The notes: generated by a model not told the origin, from the letters alone. Shown: positions 24,222 to 32,992, numbered from the stretch's first letter. The stretch is 64,000 nt of DNA from Salinimicrobium soli (GCF_048323655.1 NZ_JBLUWW010000002.1:558001-622000), one strand, 5' to 3'. Made by a program: numbers and translations.

Positions 24222-25559
24222 ATGAAAATAAAACAATTCAATGATAAGCCGCTGGCACATTATTCTTACGCGATACTGAGTGAAGGCAAAATGGCTGTGG
24301 TAGATCCCGGCCGAAATCCTTTGCAATATTACCGGTACGCTGAAGAGCATAATGCAAAGATCGTAGCTGTTTTTGAGACGCACCCGCATGCCGATTTTGT
24401 GAGCAGTCACTGCCAGATCCATGAACAAACAGGAGCGACCATTTATGTGAGCAAATTACTGGGCGCCGATTATGAGCACCAGTCATTTGATGACGGAGAC
24501 AGTGTTGAGATGGGTGCAGTTACTTTTAAGGCGATCAATACTCCGGGACATTCTCCGGACAGTATCACAGTGGTGGCAGAAGACGGTAAGAAAACAGCAC
24601 TTTTCACAGGTGACACTTTGTTTATTGGTGATGTGGGCCGACCAGACCTTCGGGAAAAGGTGGGCAACATGAAAGCTAAAAGAGTTGAGCTTGCAAAAGA
24701 AATGTACCACACCATACAGAATAAGTTCAACGGCTTGCCTGATGATGCCATCGTATACCCGGCTCACGGAGCGGGATCTCTCTGCGGAAAGAATATGAGC
24801 ACCGATTCTTCCAGTACCCTCGGAAATGAACGGAAATACAACTGGGCATTCCGGGAACAAACGGAGGAGAAATTTGTGGAGACTATACTGAAAGATCAGC
24901 CTTTCATTCCGCATTATTTCGGTTTTAATGTGGATGTCAACAAAGAAGGAGCAGAAAATGTGCAGAAGACCAAAGCAGCTGTAAAACTGCATTTAATGGT
25001 GGGAAGTGTTGAAAATGGAACTACTGTTATTGATTCCAGAGATGGAGATAAATACAAAAAAGGCCATCTTCCCAACTCTATCAATATTATGGCCAGGGGA
25101 GAGGATGACAAATATGAGACCTGGCTTGGAGCTATTGTAAAACCCAATGAACCTTTCTTTCTGGTTGTAGACAGTATTACAGATGTTAGAGAGTTATTGG
25201 AAAGAACAGCAAAAATAGGCTACGAAAAACAGCTGAAAGGAGTACTCACTCTTTCTGATACAGTTTCACGTAAATCAGATAAGTTCGACCTGAAAGATTT
25301 CAAGAAACACCGTGAGAATTACACGATCGTGGATATTAGAAACGATAGTGAAGTGGTGGAAGGAAAAGTGTTTGAGGATGCCGTTACCATTCCGCTGAAC
25401 GAACTGCGTGAAAAGGCAGGAGAAATACCGGCTGAGAAACCAATAGTTGTGCATTGCGCAGCCGGTTACCGTTCGGCAGCCGGAAGCAGTATATTAGAAA
25501 ACAAGTTTCCTGAAACTCCTATTTATGATATGAGTGACGATATTAAGAAGTTTAGATAG
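24222..25559 (+). CDS. Persulfide dioxygenase-like MBL protein fused to two rhodanese domains
   Basis: A 445-residue cytoplasmic protein. Residues 1-245 are an ETHE1-type metallo-beta-lactamase domain with FETHPHADF (H54, H56), TPGHSPDSI, the family hallmark FTGDTLFIGDVGRPDL and YPAHGAGSLCG. Residues 260-345 are a rhodanese domain without catalytic Cys; residues 355-445 are one with the active loop VVHCAAGYRSAAG. ETHE1 enzymes oxidise glutathione or CoA persulfide to sulfite; the rhodanese would supply or use the persulfide. It lies under module B between the desaturase and DUF3703. Confidence 0.93.
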   Translation: MKIKQFNDKPLAHYSYAILSEGKMAVVDPGRNPLQYYRYAEEHNAKIVAVFETHPHADFVSSHCQIHEQTGATIYVSKLLGADYEHQSFDDGDSVEMGAVTFKAINTPGHSPDSITVVAEDGKKTALFTGDTLFIGDVGRPDLREKVGNMKAKRVELAKEMYHTIQNKFNGLPDDAIVYPAHGAGSLCGKNMSTDSSSTLGNERKYNWAFREQTEEKFVETILKDQPFIPHYFGFNVDVNKEGAENVQKTKAAVKLHLMVGSVENGTTVIDSRDGDKYKKGHLPNSINIMARGEDDKYETWLGAIVKPNEPFFLVVDSITDVRELLERTAKIGYEKQLKGVLTLSDTVSRKSDKFDLKDFKKHRENYTIVDIRNDSEVVEGKVFEDAVTIPLNELREKAGEIPAEKPIVVHCAAGYRSAAGSSILENKFPETPIYDMSDDIKKFR

Positions 25560-25564
25560 ATCCA

Positions 25565-25927
25565 ATGAAATTCAACACCCACATTCCGTTACGTACCCGG
25601 TACTATTTTTTACGGGAGCTGGTGCAGTACAGAACCTGCCTTCGAGCGGGGAACTATGTTCATGCATGGTTTCACCTGGAGCGGGCCCATGTGCTGGGAC
25701 AGGCTTATCCGCTGGAACATACCTATGCACACCTTTTAATGTTGAAATTCGGATTTATTATTCGTGATTTCAAGGAGGTGTTGGGACAGATACCCAGGTT
25801 ACTTGTTGGAGGGGTAAAATCATTTGTGGGCAAGATCCCGGTGGGAAATACCGGAGGTGCTAACGTGCCTCCCCTGAGGCCGATGCCCATTCCACCCGAT
25901 CTTCAGGAGATCTTGAGGAGAGGATGA
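25565..25927 (+). CDS. DUF3703-family protein
   Basis: A 120-residue protein with the DUF3703 pattern: an Arg-rich helical start, then WFHLERAHVLGQAYPLEHTYAH with several conserved His/Glu residues (about 34-58) and a C-terminal Pro-rich tail. The function is unknown. The repeated finding of this domain beside sulfur and metal stress genes suggests ligand or metal binding through the His cluster. It is the last gene of the module B operon, 5 bases after the dioxygenase stop, and is followed by a strong terminator. Confidence 0.88.
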   Translation: MKFNTHIPLRTRYYFLRELVQYRTCLRAGNYVHAWFHLERAHVLGQAYPLEHTYAHLLMLKFGFIIRDFKEVLGQIPRLLVGGVKSFVGKIPVGNTGGANVPPLRPMPIPPDLQEILRRG

Positions 25928-25929
25928 AC

Positions 25930-25960
25930 AAAAAAGGTTGCCATTGAGGCAACCTTTTTT
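25930..25960 (+). terminator. Strong terminator after the DUF3703 gene
   Basis: AAAAAAGGTTGCC pairs perfectly with GGCAACCTTTTTT around the 5-base loop ATTGA, ending in a T-run. Confidence 0.92.
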
Positions 25961-26033
25961 GTTTTAGATAATCTTCAGAAAAACCACTCAATAATTTTTT
26001 ATATTTACAAAAAAGCGGTAAAAAACTCCATAT

Positions 26034-26519
26034 ATGGATCAAAAATATAAAGTTATCGTAAATGGAGATATGGAATTCTCCTTTTCAAGAGAACAAATAT
26101 CTGCACTTGATACACAAAAAAAATCTTCCGATTCTTTTCATATTCTAAAGGACCACGTATCATATTCCGCCGGATTTCGAAAAAAGGATTTTTTAAATAA
26201 AACTTATACTGTCAAGATCAACTCCAACACCTATGAGGTGAAAATATCCAATGAACTGGACCTGTTGATCGAAGAGATGGGGCTTAGCCTGGCTGCAGCC
26301 AACGTCATCAAGGATATTAAAGCTCCAATGCCCGGGTTGATCCTGGATGTGAATGTTGAAGCCGGAAGTGAGGTGAAGGAGGGAGATTACCTTTTAGTCC
26401 TGGAAGCTATGAAAATGGAAAACACCTTAACGGCTCCACGGGATGGGGTAGTTAAATCGATCAGCGTAAAAAAGGGCGACACCGTAGATAAGAACGAGTT
26501 ATTGATAGAAATGGAATAG
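26034..26519 (+). CDS. Biotin carboxyl carrier subunit of acyl-CoA carboxylase
   Basis: A 161-residue protein. The C-terminal biotinyl domain (about 92-161) has the biotin-accepting lysine K127 in EAMKMEN. The N-terminal 90 residues are a separate, less conserved region. It is the first of three genes with the biotin carboxylase and carboxyltransferase subunits, so it carries biotin between their active sites. A near-consensus TATATTTA precedes the start. Confidence 0.92.
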   Translation: MDQKYKVIVNGDMEFSFSREQISALDTQKKSSDSFHILKDHVSYSAGFRKKDFLNKTYTVKINSNTYEVKISNELDLLIEEMGLSLAAANVIKDIKAPMPGLILDVNVEAGSEVKEGDYLLVLEAMKMENTLTAPRDGVVKSISVKKGDTVDKNELLIEME

Positions 26520-26578
26520 AACCAAAAAGAGGTTCATTATTGCCATTTTTGAAGATACACTTTCCAAAAAATTATTAG

Positions 26579-28021
26579 ATGAAAAAGATATTGGTTGCTA
26601 ACCGGGGTGAGATTGCACTGCGGGTCATGAAAACTGCACAGAAAATGGGTATTAAAACGGTAGCTGTCTATTCTACTGTTGACCGTAATGCTCCGCACGT
26701 GAAATTTGCCGATGAAGCAGTTTTGATCGGGGAGGCACCTTCCAATCAGTCTTACCTGAAAGGGGATAAGATCATTGAGGTCGCCAAAGAGCTGGGAGTT
26801 GACGGGATTCATCCCGGCTACGGATTCCTGAGCGAAAACGCCGATTTCGCCGAAAAAGTGGAAAAGAACGGCCTCACCTGGATAGGCCCGGGTTCAAAAG
26901 CTATCAGGATCATGGGAAGTAAACTGGCGGCCAAGGATGCAGTGAAGGATTATGATATTCCCATGGTGCCGGGGATAGATGAGGCCATTACCGATCCTGA
27001 AAAAGCAAAGAAGATAGCAGCTGAAATAGGTTTCCCAATCCTCATCAAAGCCTCTGCCGGAGGTGGCGGAAAAGGAATGCGAATAGTCGAAAAAGAAAAG
27101 GAACTGGAGGACCAGATGAAGCGTGCGATCAGCGAAGCTGAATCTGCGTTTGGAGACGGTTCTGTTTTCATTGAAAAATATATAGGTTCCCCAAGGCACA
27201 TAGAGATACAGGTGCTTTCAGACAAACATGGCAATTATTTACATCTTTTTGAGAGGGAGTGCAGCATTCAGCGGCGCCACCAAAAGGTAGTGGAAGAAGC
27301 ACCCTCAGCCATACTTACTGAGGAGCTGAGAAAAAAGATGGGAGAAGCCGCGGTAAAAGTGGCGAAAGCCTGTGATTATGTGGGTGCCGGGACGGTAGAA
27401 TTCCTGATGGATGAGCACCGGAATTTCTATTTTTTGGAAATGAATACCCGCCTGCAGGTAGAGCACCCGGTGACCGAACTGATTACCGGAATCGACCTCG
27501 TGGAACAACAAATAAGAATCGCCGAAGGAGAGAAACTGCAATTTTCACAGGATGATCTCAAGATCACCGGACATGCGGTGGAGCTGAGGGTGTATGCCGA
27601 AGATCCGCTGGCCGATTTTATGCCGAGTGTTGGAACTTTAGAAAGATATCGTGGCCCATCAGGGCCGGGCATCCGGTTGGATGACGGCTTTGAGGAAGGA
27701 ATGGAAGTGCCCATCTATTACGATCCTATGTTAGCTAAACTTGTGACATACGGAAAGACACGGGAAGAAGCAATTCAGTTAATGATCAATGCTATTGATG
27801 ATTATGAGGTGAAGGGTGTAAGCACAACCCTTCCCTTCGGAAAATTTGTTTTTGAACATGAAGCCTTCCGCAGCGGAAACTTTGACACCCATTTTGTAAA
27901 GAAGTACTATTCCGTAGAAAAACTGCAGGATCAGACCCGTCGCGAAGCAGAACTTGCTGCACTTGTGGCCCTGAAGCAGTACCTGCAGGATCAGCAACAA
28001 CTTAGATTGCCCAACCAATAA
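26579..28021 (+). CDS. Biotin carboxylase subunit of acyl-CoA carboxylase
   Basis: A 480-residue ATP-grasp enzyme that carboxylates biotin with ATP and bicarbonate. Motifs: glycine loop KASAGGGGKGMRIV, EKYIGSPRHIEIQVL and the signature FLEMNTRLQVEHPVTE. It opens with KKILVANRGEIALRVMKTA, the standard AccC start. It belongs with the carrier protein 59 bases upstream and the carboxyltransferase 21 bases downstream. That set-up is propionyl- or acyl-CoA carboxylase-like rather than the fatty acid AccABCD type. Confidence 0.95.
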   Translation: MKKILVANRGEIALRVMKTAQKMGIKTVAVYSTVDRNAPHVKFADEAVLIGEAPSNQSYLKGDKIIEVAKELGVDGIHPGYGFLSENADFAEKVEKNGLTWIGPGSKAIRIMGSKLAAKDAVKDYDIPMVPGIDEAITDPEKAKKIAAEIGFPILIKASAGGGGKGMRIVEKEKELEDQMKRAISEAESAFGDGSVFIEKYIGSPRHIEIQVLSDKHGNYLHLFERECSIQRRHQKVVEEAPSAILTEELRKKMGEAAVKVAKACDYVGAGTVEFLMDEHRNFYFLEMNTRLQVEHPVTELITGIDLVEQQIRIAEGEKLQFSQDDLKITGHAVELRVYAEDPLADFMPSVGTLERYRGPSGPGIRLDDGFEEGMEVPIYYDPMLAKLVTYGKTREEAIQLMINAIDDYEVKGVSTTLPFGKFVFEHEAFRSGNFDTHFVKKYYSVEKLQDQTRREAELAALVALKQYLQDQQQLRLPNQ

Positions 28022-28042
28022 ATTAACTTCAGAAGAATAAAC

Positions 28043-29584
28043 ATGAGCCAAAATAAAGAGAAGTTACAGGAAAAAATATCTGAAGCCCTCAAAGGAGGTG
28101 GTGAAAAACGAATCGCAAAACAGCACGAAAAGAAAAAGCTGACCGCCCGGGAGCGGGTAGATTACCTTTTGGATGAGGGATCTTTTGAAGAGATAGGGAT
28201 CCTTGTTACCCACCGTACTACTGACTTCGGAATGGCAGATCAACAGTATTTTGGAGACGGCGTCGTCACCGGCTACGGGACCATCAATGACCGACTCGTT
28301 TACGTATTTGCCCAGGATTTTACCGTTTTTGGAGGCTCACTTTCTGAAACCCATGCCGAAAAGATCTGTAAAGTAATGGATCACGCCATGAAAGTAGGAG
28401 CACCTATAATTGGATTGAATGACTCCGGGGGAGCGAGAATACAGGAAGGGGTTCGTTCTTTGGGAGGATATGCTGATATCTTTTACCGGAATGTGCAGGC
28501 TTCAGGGGTAATTCCGCAGATCTCGGCAATTATGGGACCATGTGCCGGGGGAGCAGTTTATTCTCCTGCCATGACCGATTTTACGCTGATGGTGCAGGAC
28601 ACCAGTTATATGTTTGTTACCGGTCCAAACGTGGTGAAGACGGTAACCAATGAGGAAGTTACTTCAGAAGAGTTGGGAGGAGCCAGCACGCACTCGACTA
28701 AATCTGGGGTTACCCATCTTACCGCAGCCAATGACCTTGCCTGCCTTGAAGAGATCAAGACATTGCTCAGTTATTTGCCTCAGAACAACAAGGAAACTGC
28801 GAACAAACGAGATTATAGTTTGGGAGATGAAATGCGCGATGAGCTCGAAGATATCGTACCGGCAAGTTCCAGTAAACCTTATGACATGCATGAGGTGATC
28901 ACAGGAATTATCGATGAAGACAGCTTTTTTGAGATCCATAAAGACTATGCTGATAATATTATTGTAGGTTTTGCCAGGCTTGGTGGCAGGAGCATTGGAA
29001 TTGTCGCAAACCAGCCTATGAGCCTTGCAGGGGTTCTGGATGTGGATTCTTCAAAAAAGGCCGCCCGTTTTACCCGTTTTTGCGACTGCTTCAATATTCC
29101 GTTGCTGGTATTGGTGGATGTGCCGGGATTCCTTCCGGGGACCGATCAGGAATGGAACGGGATCATCCTTAACGGAGCTAAATTGTTATACGCACTGAGT
29201 GAAGCTACAGTCCCACGGGTGACAGTGATCACGCGGAAAGCCTATGGAGGAGCTTATGACGTAATGAACTCGAAACACATTGGAGCTGATCTCAACTTCG
29301 CCTGGCCAACAGCTGAAATTGCTGTAATGGGAGCAAAGGGAGCCAGTGAGATCATTTTTCGGAAAGAGATCCAGGCGGCAGAAGATCCAGAGGTAAAACT
29401 TTCTGAAAAGGAAGCAGAGTATGCCGAGAAGTTTGCCAATCCGTTCAAAGCTGCCCAGCGCGGATTCATTGATGAGGTCATTCAGCCGCGGGAGACCCGC
29501 AGAAAACTTTTAAAAGCCTTCAGTATGCTGGAGAATAAACAAGTGCTTCGAATTGACAGAAAGCATGGTAATATTCCGCTGTAG
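28043..29584 (+). CDS. Acyl-CoA (propionyl-CoA-type) carboxylase, carboxyltransferase subunit
   Basis: A 513-residue single-chain carboxyltransferase with both crotonase-type halves, as in PccB/MmdA. Visible segments are KLTARERVDYLLDEGSFEEI, GARIQEGVRSLGGYADIF, the acyl-CoA site GPCAGGAVYSP and the C-terminal DVPGFLPGTDQE and KAYGGAYDVM. It likely carboxylates propionyl-CoA, so propionate from branched amino acids and odd-chain fats enters metabolism as methylmalonyl-CoA. It closes the three-gene operon. Confidence 0.94.
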   Translation: MSQNKEKLQEKISEALKGGGEKRIAKQHEKKKLTARERVDYLLDEGSFEEIGILVTHRTTDFGMADQQYFGDGVVTGYGTINDRLVYVFAQDFTVFGGSLSETHAEKICKVMDHAMKVGAPIIGLNDSGGARIQEGVRSLGGYADIFYRNVQASGVIPQISAIMGPCAGGAVYSPAMTDFTLMVQDTSYMFVTGPNVVKTVTNEEVTSEELGGASTHSTKSGVTHLTAANDLACLEEIKTLLSYLPQNNKETANKRDYSLGDEMRDELEDIVPASSSKPYDMHEVITGIIDEDSFFEIHKDYADNIIVGFARLGGRSIGIVANQPMSLAGVLDVDSSKKAARFTRFCDCFNIPLLVLVDVPGFLPGTDQEWNGIILNGAKLLYALSEATVPRVTVITRKAYGGAYDVMNSKHIGADLNFAWPTAEIAVMGAKGASEIIFRKEIQAAEDPEVKLSEKEAEYAEKFANPFKAAQRGFIDEVIQPRETRRKLLKAFSMLENKQVLRIDRKHGNIPL

Positions 29585-29647
29585 TTCAGCTTCTAACTAA
29601 TTCTATTCTCTTAAACGATAGTATCATCTGAATTCTTGATCATACTA

Positions 29648-29681
29648 AACAGGATCTTTTGGTCCTGTTAAGGTATCTTTG
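29648..29681 (+). promoter_or_regulatory. Hairpin plus -7 element upstream of the YeeE/YedE pair
   Basis: AACAGGATC-TTTT-GGTCCTGTT (29648-29669) is a 9-bp dyad with one wobble pair. TATCTTTG (29674-29681) fits TAnnTTTG, 17 bases before the ATG at 29698. The hairpin covers the position of a -33 element, so it may be an operator, or the terminator of the carboxylase operon without a T-run. It does not match the palindrome of modules A-C. Confidence 0.5.
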
Positions 29682-29697
29682 CAGAAAAATAATTGCT

Positions 29698-30255
29698 ATG
29701 GAAATTCTTCTGCAGCCGTGGCCCTGGTATGTTTCGGGTCCGTTGATCGCGCTGGTAATGTTCCTGCTTCTCATGATGGGAAAACGCTTCGGAATGTCTT
29801 CTAACCTGGAGACCATGTGCGCCATTTGCGGGGCCGGAAAAAAAAGTGATTACTTTAATTTTGATTGGAGGGCCAACAGATGGAATCTCCTCGTGATCCT
29901 GGGTGCTGCCTTTGGCGGATTCATAGGAGCGCATTTCTTGTCGGAAAGTGAGGCGGTGGCTATTTCTTCTGAAACTGTTGAAAGCCTCGAAAATTTAGGC
30001 TTTGAAAGTGCGGGAGAAGCATACCTTCCTGAAAGACTGTTTAGTCTTGGTGCTCTGACAGAGCCCGGATCCCTTTTTCTTCTCTTAATGGGTGGTTTAC
30101 TAATAGGATTTGGAGCACGATATGCCGGGGGATGTACTTCTGGTCATGCTATCTCCGGATTGAGCAATCTTCAGTTACCTTCCCTCATCGCGGTGGTTGG
30201 GTTTTTTATTGGTGGGCTGGTGATGGTGCACCTTATATTTCCTTTAATATTTTAA
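29698..30255 (+). CDS. YeeE/YedE-family transporter half, N-terminal type
   Basis: A 185-residue membrane protein with about four hydrophobic segments. The signature GFGARYAGGCTSGHAISGL (near residue 138), with its conserved Cys, is that of the YeeE/YedE thiosulfate transporter family. The start is the ATG at 29698; an upstream in-frame GTG is less likely. E. coli YeeE is a single chain, while here the family is split over two genes. It probably imports thiosulfate or sulfane sulfur. Confidence 0.9.
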   Translation: MEILLQPWPWYVSGPLIALVMFLLLMMGKRFGMSSNLETMCAICGAGKKSDYFNFDWRANRWNLLVILGAAFGGFIGAHFLSESEAVAISSETVESLENLGFESAGEAYLPERLFSLGALTEPGSLFLLLMGGLLIGFGARYAGGCTSGHAISGLSNLQLPSLIAVVGFFIGGLVMVHLIFPLIF

Positions 30256-30256
30256 T

Positions 30257-30670
30257 ATGAGAGTACTCGGATATTTACTGATTGGAACTTTCTTCGGGAT
30301 CGTGATGTACAAATCTGAAGCGGCATCCTGGTTCAGGATCTATGAAATGTTTCAATTCGATTCTTTTCACATGTATGGAATCATAGGTTCTGCTTTATTG
30401 GCTGGAATAGTCGGAGTGCAGTTCATCAAAAGAAAGAAGGTAAGATCCTTTTTTGGAGATCCCATAAAAATAGCCTCAAAAGAAAGAGGCTTTAAAAAGT
30501 ACTTTTTCGGAGGAATTATTTTCGGCCTTGGCTGGGCTTTGGCGGGGGCATGTCCCGGGCCTATCTACACGCTGATAGGCGCGGGATATGTTTCGATTTG
30601 GGTGGTATTATTGGGAGCTGTGCTGGGGGCATTTCTTTATGGATTGCTTCGGAAGAAGCTTCCGCATTAA
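30257..30670 (+). CDS. YeeE/YedE-family transporter half, C-terminal type
   Basis: A 137-residue membrane protein with three to four helices and the conserved Cys motif GWALAGACPGPIYTLIG near residue 100. It begins 1 base after the stop of the other half, so the two subunits are made together and should form one transporter with a Cys relay for thiosulfate. Its 3' end overlaps the convergent gene at 30667 by 4 bases. Confidence 0.9.
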   Translation: MRVLGYLLIGTFFGIVMYKSEAASWFRIYEMFQFDSFHMYGIIGSALLAGIVGVQFIKRKKVRSFFGDPIKIASKERGFKKYFFGGIIFGLGWALAGACPGPIYTLIGAGYVSIWVVLLGAVLGAFLYGLLRKKLPH

Positions 30671-31023
30671 GAATGAGCACAAAGGCCGGATTTTACAGGA
30701 GTTTCCACAGAGAGTTCATAAATTTTCCCTTTTCTCCAGTCATCTCCCATTAAGAGTTGATTTTCCAGTTTTTCCTTTAGGAGGGAATTTACTTCTTCAC
30801 AAGATGATGCAACAGAAAGGCACTGGATGGTATCTTCTTCAGAAATGGAAAAGAAAATAGTAATGGTAGCTCCTTCTTTTAAGTCATAATCTCCGGTTTC
30901 TAATAATTTTTCAATTTCAGAAGAAATGGAGTTCATGTCTTCAAATTTTTCGATTGGGCGGGCATACATTGCAATACTCATAGAAATTGCAAAGACTATT
31001 GACAACAGTTTTAAACGTTTCAT
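30667..31023 (-). CDS. Small exported protein, uncharacterised
   Basis: A 118-residue protein with a signal peptide (MKRLKLLSIVFAISMSIAMYA). The mature part is acidic (about 97 residues) with a GATITIFFSISEEDTIQCL segment and a C-terminal SVETPVKSGLC. It resembles short TonB-C-like or outer-membrane-linked proteins of Bacteroidota, but no domain is certain. It converges with the YeeE/YedE gene. Confidence 0.6.
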   Translation of the reverse strand: MKRLKLLSIVFAISMSIAMYARPIEKFEDMNSISSEIEKLLETGDYDLKEGATITIFFSISEEDTIQCLSVASSCEEVNSLLKEKLENQLLMGDDWRKGKIYELSVETPVKSGLCAHS

Positions 31024-31207
31024 AGCATTAAAATTTAAGTTAATACTCCTTGATTGTGATTGATGAATTAAAAGAAGCTGTTTAATTAACCTCTTTATAT
31101 AATAGACTGTTTGATTAGCAATATGTTACAGTCTTTAGAAACATTTAACTGAAGAAATATTCTTCCGAAGAAAACAGGCTCTAAAAATGCCCTTTTTGGC
31201 AGGTATT

Positions 31208-31849
31208 CTAGTGAGGATCTGAGTTGGCCGAGGAAGAAAGATAAAAGGAAGGAAGGGAAATGTGATATTTTACAACTACCAACCTAATAACGATCACGGT
31301 CAGGGTGGTGACCACGTAAATAATATTGGTACTTACTTCCAGTTCATGTAGCAGTACAAAAGCTAACCCACCAATGATACATGCGGTTGCATAGATCTCC
31401 TTTCTAAAGATCACCGGGATCTCATTACAAAGTATATCCCTGATAACTCCGCCGAAAGTTCCGGTCATGGCTCCCAATGCAATAGAGATAATTGGATTAA
31501 GATTATTTTGGACACCCATTTCCACCCCGGTAATTGTAAATACCCCCAGGCCGATGGTGTCAAACAGAAAAAGGGATCGTTTTAAATGATCGAGCTTGTA
31601 TCTAAAGATGATGGCAAAGATTGTTACCACTCCTATTAAGTAGATGTAAATTATGTTCTCCATCCAGGTTACGGGAGTACTTCCAATCAATACATCACGC
31701 ATGGTTCCCCCGCCAATTGCAGTGACGAAAGCTATTATGAAGATCCCAAACAGGTCCAGCCGGCGATTCATCGCAGAGAGGGCTCCGGAAATTGCGAAGG
31801 CAATAGTTCCCAGCAGGTCCAAAATGTTGAACAGGGAGAGTTCGATCAT
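31208..31849 (-). CDS. TRIC-type trimeric cation channel family protein (UPF0126)
   Basis: A 213-residue protein with about seven hydrophobic helices in two homologous repeats. Family motifs are FAISGALSAMNRRLDLFGI, TAIGGGTMRDVLIG and GTFGGVIRDILCNEIP. Bacterial members form potassium- or cation-selective trimeric channels. Its ATG lies only 5 bases after a perfect -7 element (31854-31861), so the mRNA may be leaderless. Confidence 0.92.
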   Translation of the reverse strand: MIELSLFNILDLLGTIAFAISGALSAMNRRLDLFGIFIIAFVTAIGGGTMRDVLIGSTPVTWMENIIYIYLIGVVTIFAIIFRYKLDHLKRSLFLFDTIGLGVFTITGVEMGVQNNLNPIISIALGAMTGTFGGVIRDILCNEIPVIFRKEIYATACIIGGLAFVLLHELEVSTNIIYVVTTLTVIVIRLVVVKYHISLPSFYLSSSANSDPH

Positions 31850-31853
31850 TTTT

Positions 31854-31882
31854 CAAAGGTAGAAGTAAAAGTGAACCTGCAA
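31854..31882 (-). promoter_or_regulatory. Promoter of the TRIC channel gene, near-leaderless
   Basis: On the minus strand TTG (31882-31880), an 18-base spacer and TACCTTTG (31861-31854) form a consensus promoter whose expected start point coincides with the ATG at 31849. Confidence 0.65.
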
Positions 31883-31944
31883 AAATATCAGCTGAAGATT
31901 AAAAGCTATTCCTTACACCGGCATAGTAAATGAATATTCTAAAA

Positions 31945-31975
31945 TTGTAAGTTTTTAATTTAAGTTACTACTTTT
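31945..31975 (+). promoter_or_regulatory. Promoter of trxB
   Basis: TTG at 31945-31947, then 20 bases, then TACTTTTA (31968-31975), one mismatch from TAnnTTTG. The start codon is at 31998. Confidence 0.55.
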
Positions 31976-31997
31976 ACAATACGAAAACGATATAAAA

Positions 31998-32969
31998 ATG
32001 AGCGATAAAACTGAACGAGTTAAGTGTCTTATAATAGGCTCCGGACCAGCCGGATATACAGCAGCAATCTATGCTGCCCGTGCCGATATGAAACCAGTAA
32101 TGTACACCGGTCTTGAACCCGGTGGACAATTGACCACCACTACCGAAGTTGATAACTTCCCGGGCTATCCCGAAGGAGTGGACGGTCCTGCCATGATGAT
32201 CGATCTTCAAAAGCAAGCCGAGAGATTTGGAACGCAGGTAAGAATAGGAATGGTAACCGAAGTGGAATTCAGTAAGGAAGTAGGAGGAATTCATAAAGCC
32301 TGTGTAGATAACTCTACCTGGATCGAAGCTGAAACTGTGATCATATCTACAGGGGCTACTGCAAAATACCTGGGTCTTCCAAGTGAGCAGCGTCTTAGGG
32401 GCGGTGGAGTTTCGGCCTGTGCTGTTTGCGACGGATTCTTCTATAAAGGTCAGGACGTGGCAATAGTAGGTGGAGGTGATACCGCTGCTGAAGAGGCTAC
32501 CTACCTGGCAAATATTTGTACAAAGGTGACCATGCTGGTGCGCAGGGATGAACTGCGTGCATCAAAAGCCATGCAACACCGGGTAATGAACACCAAGAAT
32601 ATTGACCTTCGATTTAATACTGAAGTAGATGAGGTACTGGGAGAGCAGGTAGTTGAGGGCTTAAGGATGGTGAATAATCAAACCGGAGAAAAAGAAGAGA
32701 TCGAGATCACCGGACTTTTCATCGCGATTGGTCATAAGCCAAACACAGAGATCTTTAAAGGGCAGATAGATATGGACAGCACCGGGTATATTGTAACCCA
32801 GGGCAAGTCAACTAAGACCAACATTCCCGGAGTATTCGCTTCAGGAGATGTCCAGGATAAAGAATACAGGCAGGCGATAACTGCAGCCGGAACCGGTTGT
32901 ATGGCAGCGTTGGATGCTGAACGTTACCTGGCGGCAGTTGAAACTAAAGAAGAAGTTACAGCCAAATAA
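31998..32969 (+). CDS. trxB: Thioredoxin-disulfide reductase
   Basis: A 323-residue flavoprotein that transfers electrons from NADPH to thioredoxin. FAD-binding loop GSGPAGYTAAIYAARAD (14-30), redox-active CAVC (C141, C144), NADPH loop GGGDTAAEEATYLA and the C-terminal FASGDVQDKEYRQAITAAGT flavin motif are all present. It stands as a single gene with its own promoter and a strong terminator. Confidence 0.96.
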   Translation: MSDKTERVKCLIIGSGPAGYTAAIYAARADMKPVMYTGLEPGGQLTTTTEVDNFPGYPEGVDGPAMMIDLQKQAERFGTQVRIGMVTEVEFSKEVGGIHKACVDNSTWIEAETVIISTGATAKYLGLPSEQRLRGGGVSACAVCDGFFYKGQDVAIVGGGDTAAEEATYLANICTKVTMLVRRDELRASKAMQHRVMNTKNIDLRFNTEVDEVLGEQVVEGLRMVNNQTGEKEEIEITGLFIAIGHKPNTEIFKGQIDMDSTGYIVTQGKSTKTNIPGVFASGDVQDKEYRQAITAAGTGCMAALDAERYLAAVETKEEVTAK

Positions 32970-32992
32970 GTAGTCTGATCTACTAAAAGAAC

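Noticed and set aside
24483..24992. 169-residue minus-strand frame
   Set aside because: Antisense to the MBL-rhodanese gene, with no recognisable protein features.
29638..29651. Module operator upstream of the YeeE/YedE promoter
   Set aside because: At the predicted 36-base spacing the sequence is GATCATACTAAACA, which does not match the palindrome.
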